6,080 nt of DNA from Oligoflexus sp. (GTDB taxonomy: Bacteria; Bdellovibrionota_B; Oligoflexia; Oligoflexales; Oligoflexaceae). Of this stretch, positions 1 through 5,384 are shown piece after piece. Where the stretch lies: the NCBI GenBank assembly GCA_030151925.1, contig JASLCY010000322.1, positions 1 through 6,080 of the forward strand. The letters run 5' to 3'. The position numbers were made by a program, and so were the translations under genes. Within the stretch, counting starts at the first letter, position 1. Each line of letters starts with the position of its first letter. The notes under the pieces were generated by a model. That model saw nothing but the letters and a program-made list of their open reading frames with translations, was not told the DNA's origin and ran no database searches.

Positions 1-309
1 CGAGAGCAGGTCGAAGAATTCCTCGTCGGCCCTGAGGAGCATGGGCCGATAGAAGATGCTGTTGCCCTCGCGGCGCGAGACGAGCAGGCCGGCCTTGGCG
101 AGCACTTTCAGATGGTGGCTCATGCCGGGCTGCGGCATCGCGAAGATCGTCGCGAGCTCCTGCACGCCGAAGGAATCATGGCTGAGGACGCGCAGGATGA
201 GCAGCCGCAGAGGATCCGCCGACGCCTTGCAGAGCGCCGCGAGCCGAACCGCTCTATCTTCGGCGGCACGGCTGGTTTTGGTCTCAACTTTGGATGCGCT
301 CAGGGCCAT
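1..309 (-). CDS. ArsR-family winged-helix transcriptional regulator (C-terminal part beyond window)
   Basis: The first 103 residues are visible; the frame is still open at base 1. The start is the ATG at 309: no other ATG lies upstream before an in-frame stop, and GGAAAG sits just ahead of it. Residues 22-45 (RLAALCKASADPLRLLIL) match the opening helices of ArsR regulators. Residues 48-76 form the helix-turn-helix, with recognition helix PGMSHHLKVLAKAGLL, and residues 77-88 (SRREGNSIFYRP) form the beta wing. The ELCVCDL-type metal-binding motif of arsenic sensors is absent: the equivalent stretch reads VQELATIFAM, and the only cysteine seen is C27. It is therefore probably not a classical arsenite sensor. 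From memory, the sequence resembles Pseudomonas regulators of about 330 residues beside metK that carry a C-terminal SAM-dependent methyltransferase-like domain. That domain, if present, would lie outside the window. Fold assignment is confident; ligand and target are unknown. Confidence 0.9.
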   Translation of the reverse strand, partial: MALSASKVETKTSRAAEDRAVRLAALCKASADPLRLLILRVLSHDSFGVQELATIFAMPQPGMSHHLKVLAKAGLLVSRREGNSIFYRPMLLRADEEFFDLLS

Positions 310-364
310 AGACTTTCCAGGATGATGAACTCCGTCAGCCTACGCTCTTATCGGCAGGATAGCA

Positions 365-393
365 AATCTATATTCAACTTTTTTTATATTCAA
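365..393 (-). promoter_or_regulatory. Candidate promoter and operator of the ArsR-family gene
   Basis: Read on the minus strand, TTGAAT (388-393) and TAGATT (365-370) lie 17 bp apart. Each matches four of six bases of the sigma-70 -35 and -10 consensus. This would start transcription roughly 45-50 nt before the ATG at 309. The 9-mer TTGAATATA occurs twice on this strand (385-393 and 369-377), with starts 16 bp apart, overlapping the proposed elements. The block is the most AT-rich part of an otherwise GC-rich window. A direct repeat placed like this suits an autoregulatory binding site, but that is inference. Confidence 0.45.
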
Positions 394-454
394 AAGTCTT
401 TATGGATATAAGCCACCTTAGTCAAAGATCTTTTGCGCCATTTCGCCCTTAATA

Positions 455-2026
455 TCAAGCTGCCTTCTCACCATGGAGAACCTGAACCAGATCGCGCACC
501 GCTCCCGACATATGTTCGGCCTGGGCCGAGAGCTGCTCCGAGGCCGCCGCCGATTGCTCGGAGGTGCCGGCGTTGCTTTGAGTGACCTTATCCAGCGCGA
601 CCATCGCGCGATTGATCTCGTTGATGCCGCGCGCCTGCTCCTCGCTGGCGCCGGCGATCGAATCGGCCATGCGCGAAAGCTCGGAGATATCCTGCAGGAT
701 CTCGCCGAACGCCGCGCGGCATTCAGCGGCGGTCTGGGAGCCGGCCTGGATCTTCTCCGCGTTGTCAGCGACGATGCGGCCGATTTCGGCCTTCGATTCC
801 GCCACCATATTCTGGACTTTGAGGATGCTGCTCTGCAGCAGGCCGGAGATTTCCTTGGCCGCGCTGCCGCTCATGCGCGCGAGGTTCCCCACTTCCTCGG
901 CCACCACCGCGAAGCCTTTGCCATGCTCGCCGGCACGGGCGGCTTCGACCGAAGCATTGAACGAGAGGAGCTTGGTCTGGAAGACGATCTCGTCGATCAC
1001 GAGGGTCTTGGCGCCGATCTCATCGATGAGACCGACGATCTCGCTCATCTTCTGGTTGTTCCTGTCGGTCTGCTGGATGACGAGGAGGTTGGCCTGCTCG
1101 ATGCGTTCCATGGACTCCATCATCGCGCCCAGCACCTCCTGGCCGCGGACCGCGCTCTGCACGCTTTTATTGGAGAGATCGGAGCTGGCTCGCGCCGACT
1201 GGCTGTTCTTGCTGATCATGGAACTCATCTGCTCCACCGCGCTCGCCGTCTCCTCGAGCGAAGCGGCCTGATCGACCGCCGTGCGCGAGAGGCTCTGCGA
1301 GGACGAAGCGACTTCCGAGGCCGCGGAGGCGACCTGGCGGGAGGTATCGTCCAGGATCTCGACGGTCCGGTCCACGCCGCGCCGGATGTTGACCATCGTA
1401 TAGATCGCGAGCGAAAGCGCTATGCTGAGGCCGACGACCATGATCGCGATCATGGTGGTGCGCACGTCGTCGGCGATGCCGTCGTTCTCCTCGCGATCCG
1501 CCTTCACCTGCCGCTCGATCAGCTCCTTCATCCTATCGAGCTGCTCGTTCATCGCGATGCGGAGAGGCGCCGCCTTCTCCTGGTTATAGTCGAAGGCCTG
1601 TTTGGTCGCCTCCGCCGTTCCCTTGAGCCCTAACTCGCGCACCTGCATGATCGCGGCGAGCCACTCCTGGTACTTGTCGTGCGCGCTGGTGAAATAAGGC
1701 CGGGACTGCGCGTCCATGAGAGGGTCGAGCTCCGTCCAGCTCTTGTCGAGGGCGGCCAGCTCCTTGGTTAAGGAGGCCAGCTCCTCCTCGCGCTCCTTCG
1801 GGTGATCCTCGAGCAGAAGGTCCTTGAGCTCGCCGCTGGCGATAAAACCTTCGGTGATGATCAGGCTCGCGATCCGACGCTTTTCCAGGTGGACGTCGAC
1901 GAATTCGTCGGTCTCCTTGAGGATGCGTTTCATGCCGAGGACGCCGCCGGCGAAGACCGAGATCAACATGATGATGAAGACCGCGACGACTAAGGTTAAT
2001 TTGGTATTCATGCTTAGACGGTTCAT
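455..2026 (-). CDS. Methyl-accepting chemotaxis protein with helical sensor domain, no evident HAMP
   Basis: This 523-residue inner-membrane chemoreceptor should signal through CheW/CheA to the flagellar motor or another output. Transmembrane segments are at about residues 10-31 and 189-212. Between them lies a roughly 157-residue, charged, mostly helical periplasmic domain of four-helix-bundle type. A typical HAMP domain is not recognisable: TM2 runs through NIRRGVDR directly into a long coiled coil. The hairpin tip is at about 346-383 ([19 protein letters not shown], then [16 protein letters not shown]) and is the standard MCP signature with variant residues, K352 and G380 replacing the usual N and [11 protein letters not shown] (254-263) fits the methylation-site consensus. 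No NWETF-like CheR tether is present at the C-terminus. The start at 2026 is chosen because AGGAGAGG lies 8 nt upstream. The frame stays open to an ATG at 2197, but that extension is basic, proline-rich and not receptor-like. The ligand is unknown. Confidence 0.95.
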   Translation of the reverse strand: MNRLSMNTKLTLVVAVFIIMLISVFAGGVLGMKRILKETDEFVDVHLEKRRIASLIITEGFIASGELKDLLLEDHPKEREEELASLTKELAALDKSWTELDPLMDAQSRPYFTSAHDKYQEWLAAIMQVRELGLKGTAEATKQAFDYNQEKAAPLRIAMNEQLDRMKELIERQVKADREENDGIADDVRTTMIAIMVVGLSIALSLAIYTMVNIRRGVDRTVEILDDTSRQVASAASEVASSSQSLSRTAVDQAASLEETASAVEQMSSMISKNSQSARASSDLSNKSVQSAVRGQEVLGAMMESMERIEQANLLVIQQTDRNNQKMSEIVGLIDEIGAKTLVIDEIVFQTKLLSFNASVEAARAGEHGKGFAVVAEEVGNLARMSGSAAKEISGLLQSSILKVQNMVAESKAEIGRIVADNAEKIQAGSQTAAECRAAFGEILQDISELSRMADSIAGASEEQARGINEINRAMVALDKVTQSNAGTSEQSAAASEQLSAQAEHMSGAVRDLVQVLHGEKAA

Positions 2027-2034
2027 ACTAGTGC

Positions 2035-2042
2035 CCTCTCCT
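2035..2042 (-). promoter_or_regulatory. Strong ribosome binding site of the chemoreceptor gene
   Basis: AGGAGAGG on the minus strand lies 8 nt before the ATG at 2026 and fixes that start over the upstream in-frame ATG at 2197. Its exact complement CCTCTCCT occurs upstream in the same leader (2120-2127 in plus coordinates), so the site could be hidden in a stem. Confidence 0.75.
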
Positions 2043-2089
2043 AAATGCGGTGGCGTCGTTCTGTGGCGCCGGGCGCTCCTCAAGACCAG
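2035..2089 (-). repeat. Leader repeat, copy 1 (upstream of chemoreceptor gene)
   Basis: Read on the minus strand, this stretch runs CTGGT, then TGAGGAGCGCCCG, then GAACGACGCCA, then CGC, TTTA and GAG. It aligns with 3529-3585 on the plus strand at roughly 80 percent identity, counted by eye, with one 1-nt gap. It ends in the ribosome binding site of the chemoreceptor gene. A small hairpin, CCTCA with TGAGG around a 7-nt loop that contains CTGGT, overlaps its start. No protein or known RNA family was recognised. It may be a dispersed intergenic repeat or a structured leader. Confidence 0.6.
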
Positions 2090-2141
2090 TGAGGGATAAA
2101 TATGTAGTCGGCTTAAACGAGGAGAGGACTGAAACGCTCTT

Positions 2142-2203
2142 ATGAATGGCGCATGATTCATTAAGGCCGCGCATGGCCCCGGGCCTGCTAGCCCCATGAT
2201 TCA
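2142..2203. repeat. Inverted and direct repeats upstream of the chemoreceptor gene
   Basis: ATGAAT (2142-2147) and ATTCAT (2156-2161) form a 6-bp inverted repeat with an 8-nt spacer. CATGATTCA occurs twice in direct orientation, at 2152-2160 and 2195-2203. A separate 11-bp palindrome, GGCCC-C-GGGCC, sits at 2175-2185. Such clustered half-sites could be operators for the chemoreceptor gene, but no regulator family is recognised and chance is possible. Confidence 0.3.
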
Positions 2204-2210
2204 CCGTATG

Positions 2211-2242
2211 AAAATCGGCTAGCGGCGGGGCCCGATTTTTTT
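2211..2242 (-). terminator. Hairpin terminator after the putative nuclease gene
   Basis: AAAATCGG (2211-2218) and CCGATTTT (2232-2239) form a perfect 8-bp stem around a 13-nt GC-rich loop. It begins within a few bases of the stop codon at 2247-2249. On the minus strand the stem is preceded by a run of seven A and ends in TTTTC. On the plus strand it is followed by a longer T run ending at 2242, so it could act in both directions. The modest GC content of the stem lowers certainty. Confidence 0.5.
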
Positions 2243-2246
2243 GCAA

Positions 2247-3227
2247 CTAATTGTATCGAAGATAGCCCTCGATCTCCCGCCTGAGGTTGGCGAGGAGATC
2301 GTGGAGGAGAGCTTTGGGGTATTCTGCGTTGATTTCAACGGATTGAGCCCTGCTCAAAACCTTGCCGTCCTTGGTCCGCATAAGTTCGAGGCGAAATTTC
2401 GAATGGTTCCTGAGGACTTCGAGCGCCAGCCCCGTTCGCCGGTCGCCGGCGAGGACTAGGGTTTTTCGGGATGAATGAGCATTCGCGCCGGTCGCGGGAT
2501 CGACCAAAGGAATTATCGAGCCTTCGCAGGGAACTCGGCCGCGGATCCATTCGCAGAGGCGCTGCGCCGCCGCCGCATCGTTTATGCTCGGACTTGAAAG
2601 AGCCTTCATATCCGGTTCAAGCAGGGCTTCGAACGCGAGGAGAAACTGAGCCAACGCTTGTTTTTCCGCCTCGTCCCGCACATCGGCGAGAGCGGCCCGC
2701 GCGAGATCCAGATAATCGCTCCAATGCAGGACGGCACTGAAACCCGCCGCCTCCTCTTCCGTCACGCTATCGCAGATGAGCAGCGTGAAGGCCGAGACCC
2801 CCTCGCTCTGGAAGAGCTCCTTCTGCATGAAGGGATAACCGCGCAGCTGCCCCTTGGTGCAGGCGCCGTGGTCCTTGCATTCGATCAGGAATTGAAAGGA
2901 GGGGGCCGGCCTAGCGAGCTTCGTCCCCCACTCGGGGGCCGCCGCATCGAAGAGCCAGATATCCGGCGCGAAGCTGATGCGTTTGTCCTCGATCCATTCG
3001 TAGGCCTTCTTGCCGATCTTCTCGCCGACCCGCACGGCGAAGCGCTCCGGGAAAGGCAGGAGCTCCCCTGCGTCCCCTTCCGCCTCGGCGAGGGCGCGTT
3101 CGTAGAACCCGCGCGCGAAAGCCGAGCTGATCGTAAAACCGGCCGCGACGAAACCCGTGAGGATGTCGGCATCCCCTCCGAGGCGCTGCACGTTTCGAGC
3201 GATCTGTGAGAGGACATTAAGTTCCAT
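2247..3227 (-). CDS. Uncharacterised protein with PD-(D/E)XK nuclease signature
   Basis: A 326-residue soluble protein; I do not recognise a named family. Residues 88-131 carry the sequence pattern of a PD-(D/E)XK nuclease core. PDIWLFD (88-94) would supply the metal-binding aspartate D89. A second strand, FQFLIECKDHG (111-121), gives E116 and K118 of the ExK motif. QLRGY (127-131) fits the QxxxY motif seen in RecB/Cas4-like and related nucleases. A hydrophobic strand AFTLLICDSV (146-155) follows, then LHWSDYLDLARAAL, as expected after such a core. Residues 1-85 and the C-terminal 190 residues are unassigned; the C-terminus (GLALEVLRNHSKFRLELMR) looks alpha/beta. No signal peptide or membrane segment is seen. 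The start at 3227 is preceded by GGAGAA at 8 nt; an in-frame ATG at 3284 lacks this support. DNA cleavage is inferred from the motifs only. A catalytically inactive relative is possible. Confidence 0.8.
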   Translation of the reverse strand: MELNVLSQIARNVQRLGGDADILTGFVAAGFTISSAFARGFYERALAEAEGDAGELLPFPERFAVRVGEKIGKKAYEWIEDKRISFAPDIWLFDAAAPEWGTKLARPAPSFQFLIECKDHGACTKGQLRGYPFMQKELFQSEGVSAFTLLICDSVTEEEAAGFSAVLHWSDYLDLARAALADVRDEAEKQALAQFLLAFEALLEPDMKALSSPSINDAAAAQRLCEWIRGRVPCEGSIIPLVDPATGANAHSSRKTLVLAGDRRTGLALEVLRNHSKFRLELMRTKDGKVLSRAQSVEINAEYPKALLHDLLANLRREIEGYLRYN

Positions 3228-3235
3228 CGAAGAAT

Positions 3236-3241
3236 TTCTCC
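3236..3241 (-). promoter_or_regulatory. Ribosome binding site deciding the start of the putative nuclease gene
   Basis: GGAGAA on the minus strand lies 8 nt before the ATG at 3227. It favours that start over the ATG at 3284, which would add 19 residues. The rest of the intergenic stretch (3228-3364) must hold the divergent promoters of this gene and the small gene at 3365. No convincing -35/-10 pair was found for either. Confidence 0.6.
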
Positions 3242-3364
3242 GCCAAGTTTCTTGAAAAATGCCATCGATTTTGCGACAGTGCAATGAGAGATGATGACTC
3301 GCATCCCGCGAGGCTGAACCGACTTGAAGGTTTGGCGTATCCTAGCAGAGGAGATAGTTTTTCC

Positions 3365-3469
3365 ATGGCAAAGTCTCAAGACGCTAAAAAGGAAACGAAG
3401 AAAGCCCCGCAGAAGACCGCTAAAGAGAAAAAAGCGGCTAAAGAAGCCAAGAAAGCGTCCCGCGATTAG
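3365..3469 (+). CDS. Small lysine/alanine-rich basic protein (34 aa)
   Basis: The product is MAKSQDAKKETKKAP followed by QKTAKEKKAAKEAKKASRD: 34 residues, nearly half of them lysine or alanine, strongly basic, with no hydrophobic core or membrane segment. The start at 3365 is supported by AGAGGAGA at 3347-3354. An in-frame ATG at 3284 gives an extension of different composition and lacks such a site. I recall similar short MAKSxDAKK-type proteins annotated as hypothetical in gammaproteobacteria, which supports a real gene, but I cannot confirm this here. The character suggests a disordered, nucleic-acid- or ribosome-associated protein; that is inference. It lies divergent from the putative nuclease and 170 bp before radD, separated from it by a structured region with a terminator-like hairpin. 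Confidence 0.7.
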   Translation: MAKSQDAKKETKKAPQKTAKEKKAAKEAKKASRD

Positions 3470-3528
3470 GAAGCCGTCGCATAAGTGGGAAGGCTGGGCC
3501 CGGGAGGAGGGCGCCCGGAGTGTACGCG

Positions 3529-3585
3529 CTGGTACATGAGGAGCGCCCGACGACGACGAACGACGCCATCGCTTTTATGAGATGG
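3529..3585 (+). repeat. Leader repeat, copy 2 (upstream of radD)
   Basis: This is the plus-strand counterpart of the element at 2035-2089. It shares CTGGT, TGAGGAGCGCCCG, GAACGACGCCA, CGC, TTTTA/TTTA and GAG in the same order and nearly the same spacing. A variant of the core box, GAGGAGGGCGCCCG, also lies about 34 bp upstream within the same block, suggesting a partial local duplication. Like copy 1, it points toward the start of the next gene. Confidence 0.6.
3536..3580 (+). other. Possible 14-codon leader ORF inside repeat copy 2
   Basis: The reading frame gives MRSARRRRTTPSLL and a TGA stop. Four consecutive arginine codons are CGA. In copy 1 the same frame reads [14 protein letters not shown] and runs on without a stop into the chemoreceptor gene. 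Several of the nucleotide differences between the copies are synonymous (CGG/CGA, CGC/CGA, AGA/CGA). No good ribosome binding site precedes the ATG (the nearest, GGAG, is 15 nt away), so translation is doubtful. Confidence 0.15.
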
Positions 3586-3596
3586 CTTCCATCCAG

Positions 3597-3618
3597 GCCA
3601 CCTTCCCGGGTGGCTTTT
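3597..3618 (+). terminator. Terminator-like hairpin 22 nt before the radD start
   Basis: GCCACC (3597-3602) and GGTGGC (3609-3614) form a perfect GC-rich 6-bp stem with loop TTCCCG, followed directly by TTTTC. It may end the transcript of the small gene at 3365. It lies so close to the radD ATG that any radD promoter further upstream would have to transcribe through it. The T run is short, so efficiency is uncertain. Confidence 0.5.
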
Positions 3619-3639
3619 CAATGCTGAGGAAATCCTTCC

Positions 3640-5361
3640 ATGTATACGCTTCGTCCTTATCAGCAGGCCGCCGTGGAAGCGACCATTCGCCATTTCCAGA
3701 AGCAACGGGAGCCCGCGGTCGTCGTCCTGCCGACCGGCGCCGGGAAGAGCCTCGTCATCGCCGAACTCGCGCGCAAGGCGAAGGGCCGCGTGCTGGTGCT
3801 CGCGCACGTCAAGGAGCTCGTCGAGCAGAACCACGCCAAGTACCTGAGCTACGGCCTGGAAGCCGGGATCTACTCGGCCGGCCTCGACCGCAAGGACCAC
3901 AGCGAGAAGGTGATCTTCGGCAGCATCCAGTCGGTCGCGCGGGCCAGCGAGGCCATGTTCCGCGACTTCTCGCTCCTGGTCATCGACGAGTGCCACAGGG
4001 TCTCGACGGACGAGGACACCCAGTACCTGCAGGTGATCCGCAAGCTCCGCGAATTCAATCCCAAGCTCTGCATCCTGGGCCTGACTGCGACGCCCTACCG
4101 CCTCGGGCTGGGCTGGATCTACGAATACCACGCCAAGGGCCATATACGCTCGACGGAGCAGCGGTTCTTCAAACGCTGCATCTACGAGCTCTCGATCCGC
4201 TACATGATCGAGAACCGTTACCTGACGCCCCCGCTCACAATCGATTCGCCGGTCGCGGCCTACGACTTCTCGAGCCTGAAGCTGCGGGGCGACCGCTTCC
4301 AGATGAAGGAGGTGGAAGCGGCGCTCAAGGATCAGGGGCGCATCACGCCGAGCATCGTGCGCAACATCCTCGAGCTGGCGAAAGACCGGCAAGGCGTGAT
4401 GATCTTCACCGCTTCGGTCCGCCACGCGGAGGAGATCCTCGGCCTGCTGCCGCCGGAGGAATCGGCGCTGGTGGTCGGCGAGACCGCCGGCCCCGAGCGC
4501 GACCGCATCATCGAGGAGTTCAAAGCGAAGAAACTCAAATATCTGGTCAACGTCTCGGTGCTCACGACCGGCTTCGACGCGCCGCACGTGGATCTGATCG
4601 CCCTGCTGCGGCCGACCGAATCCGTGAGCCTCTATCAGCAGATCGTCGGCCGCGGCCTCAGGCTCGCGCCCGGCAAGCAGGACTGCCTCATCCTCGATTA
4701 CACCGGCCTCGGGCACAATATTTTCGCGCCGGAGATCGACGAGGACAGGCCTTCGGCGGAATCCGTGCCGGTGGAGGTCCCCTGCCCGGCCTGCGGCCAC
4801 ATCAACGATTTCTGGGGGCTCAAGGATCCCGACGGCGATATCATCGAACACTTCGGCCGCAAGTGCCGCGGCGCGCAGGAAGACCCGCGCACCGGCAGGA
4901 TAGAGCCCTGCGGTTTCCGCTTCCGCTTCAAGCGCTGCGGAGCGTGCGGGGCGGAAAACGACATCGCGGCCCGCGTCTGCTCCGGCTGCCAGGGGGTGCT
5001 GGTCGACAACGATAAAAAGCTCAAGGACGCGATGGCGCTCAAGGATGCTCATGTGATGCGCACCGACTCGATGCAGATGGAGCTGACCCACAGCAAAAAG
5101 GGCGGCTCTCGGCTCGAGGTAAGCTACTACGATTATGACGGGCAGAGCCTCAAGGAGTTTTTCTCGATGAACGAGTCGCGGGATCTCCAGGCGTTTTATT
5201 ATAACTTCGTGCGGATGCACCTGAGACGGCCCGAGCTCAAACCGCAATTCAAAAATGCTGACGAGATCCTGCGGAGCCAGCATCTCTTCCGCCAACCTCT
5301 GTTTGTGATCGCCCGGAAAAAGAAGTACTACTGGGAAATACGCGAGAAGATCTTTGAATAA
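3640..5361 (+). CDS. radD: RadD-type superfamily 2 DNA repair helicase
   Basis: The 573-residue protein follows E. coli RadD (YejH, about 586 residues) almost end to end, as I recall that sequence. RadD is an ATPase acting in double-strand break repair and recombination with RecA and SSB. Visible motifs are the Q-like LRPYQQAAV (4-12), Walker A PTGAGKS (31-37, K36), motif Ia AHVKELVEQN, motif II DECH (116-119), motif III LTAT (148-151), SVLTTGFDAPHVDLI (306-320) and motif VI QIVGRGLR (334-341). A cysteine-rich zinc-binding region follows: C382/C385, C409, C424, C433/C436 and C447/C450. The C-terminal domain ends in YYWEIREKIFE, as in RadD. GAGGAA lies 8 nt before the ATG at 3640. The gene is intact. 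It is followed 23 bp later by a secreted EEP-family gene, probably in the same transcript. Confidence 0.95.
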   Translation: MYTLRPYQQAAVEATIRHFQKQREPAVVVLPTGAGKSLVIAELARKAKGRVLVLAHVKELVEQNHAKYLSYGLEAGIYSAGLDRKDHSEKVIFGSIQSVARASEAMFRDFSLLVIDECHRVSTDEDTQYLQVIRKLREFNPKLCILGLTATPYRLGLGWIYEYHAKGHIRSTEQRFFKRCIYELSIRYMIENRYLTPPLTIDSPVAAYDFSSLKLRGDRFQMKEVEAALKDQGRITPSIVRNILELAKDRQGVMIFTASVRHAEEILGLLPPEESALVVGETAGPERDRIIEEFKAKKLKYLVNVSVLTTGFDAPHVDLIALLRPTESVSLYQQIVGRGLRLAPGKQDCLILDYTGLGHNIFAPEIDEDRPSAESVPVEVPCPACGHINDFWGLKDPDGDIIEHFGRKCRGAQEDPRTGRIEPCGFRFRFKRCGACGAENDIAARVCSGCQGVLVDNDKKLKDAMALKDAHVMRTDSMQMELTHSKKGGSRLEVSYYDYDGQSLKEFFSMNESRDLQAFYYNFVRMHLRRPELKPQFKNADEILRSQHLFRQPLFVIARKKKYYWEIREKIFE

Positions 5362-5384
5362 TTCCCGGTGGAGACCTTAAGCCT

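Larger units (their letters stand above)
2035..2127 (-). other. Potential RBS-sequestering leader structure
   Basis: CCTCTCCT and AGGAGAGG form a perfect 8-bp inverted repeat enclosing 77 nt that include most of leader repeat copy 1 and its small hairpin. The 3' arm is the ribosome binding site of the chemoreceptor gene. In the mRNA this would close a long stem-loop and block initiation unless an alternative fold frees it. The pairing is seen directly; its regulatory role is inferred. Confidence 0.4.
3470..3590 (+). other. Highly structured region in the intergenic space before radD
   Basis: The first and last 19 bases of this block are near-inverted repeats: GGAAGCCGTCGCATAAGTG against the complement GGAAGCCATCTCATAAAAG, 15 of 19 identical, some differences allowing G-U pairs. 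Inside, GGGCGC (3509-3514) pairs with GCGCCC (3543-3548), and TGTAC (3521-3525) pairs with GTACA (3532-3536) around a 6-nt loop. GCCATC (3565-3570) can also pair with GATGGC (3581-3586), so alternative folds compete. It contains leader repeat copy 2. No known riboswitch or RNA family was recognised. Its boundaries are set only by the repeats. Confidence 0.4.

Noticed and set aside
347..354. Exact GCCGATAA on the minus strand, as in sigma-28 (flagellar) -10 elements
   Set aside because: No TAAA-type -35 lies at the required spacing, and it faces the ArsR-family gene rather than the chemoreceptor.
424..433. AAAGATCTTT palindrome downstream of the chemoreceptor stop as a terminator
   Set aside because: The palindrome has no loop, is AT-rich and has no GC stem. 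It is too short to be more than chance or a binding site.
473..1633. Long plus-strand open frame opposite the chemoreceptor gene
   Set aside because: It is an antisense shadow: arginine/leucine/histidine-rich composition, no recognisable domain, and the minus strand encodes a clear MCP over the same bases.
2027..2197. 57-residue N-terminal extension of the chemoreceptor
   Set aside because: It lacks a good ribosome binding site, is basic and proline-rich, and would place a long tail before TM1. The strong AGGAGAGG before 2026 decides the shorter start.
3470..3590. MITE-like transposable element with 19-bp inverted ends
   Set aside because: The related copy at 2035-2127 has entirely different ends, there is no visible target duplication, and no transposase is nearby. 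It is kept only as an alternative to the RNA interpretation.
3582..5015. 477-codon plus-strand frame overlapping radD
   Set aside because: It is an out-of-frame Arg/Pro/Gly-rich reading of radD that starts inside the leader and has no family features.
3466..5295. 609-codon minus-strand open frame opposite radD
   Set aside because: The plus strand encodes a full RadD with all helicase motifs. The antisense translation is low-complexity and lacks any domain; high GC makes such shadows common.
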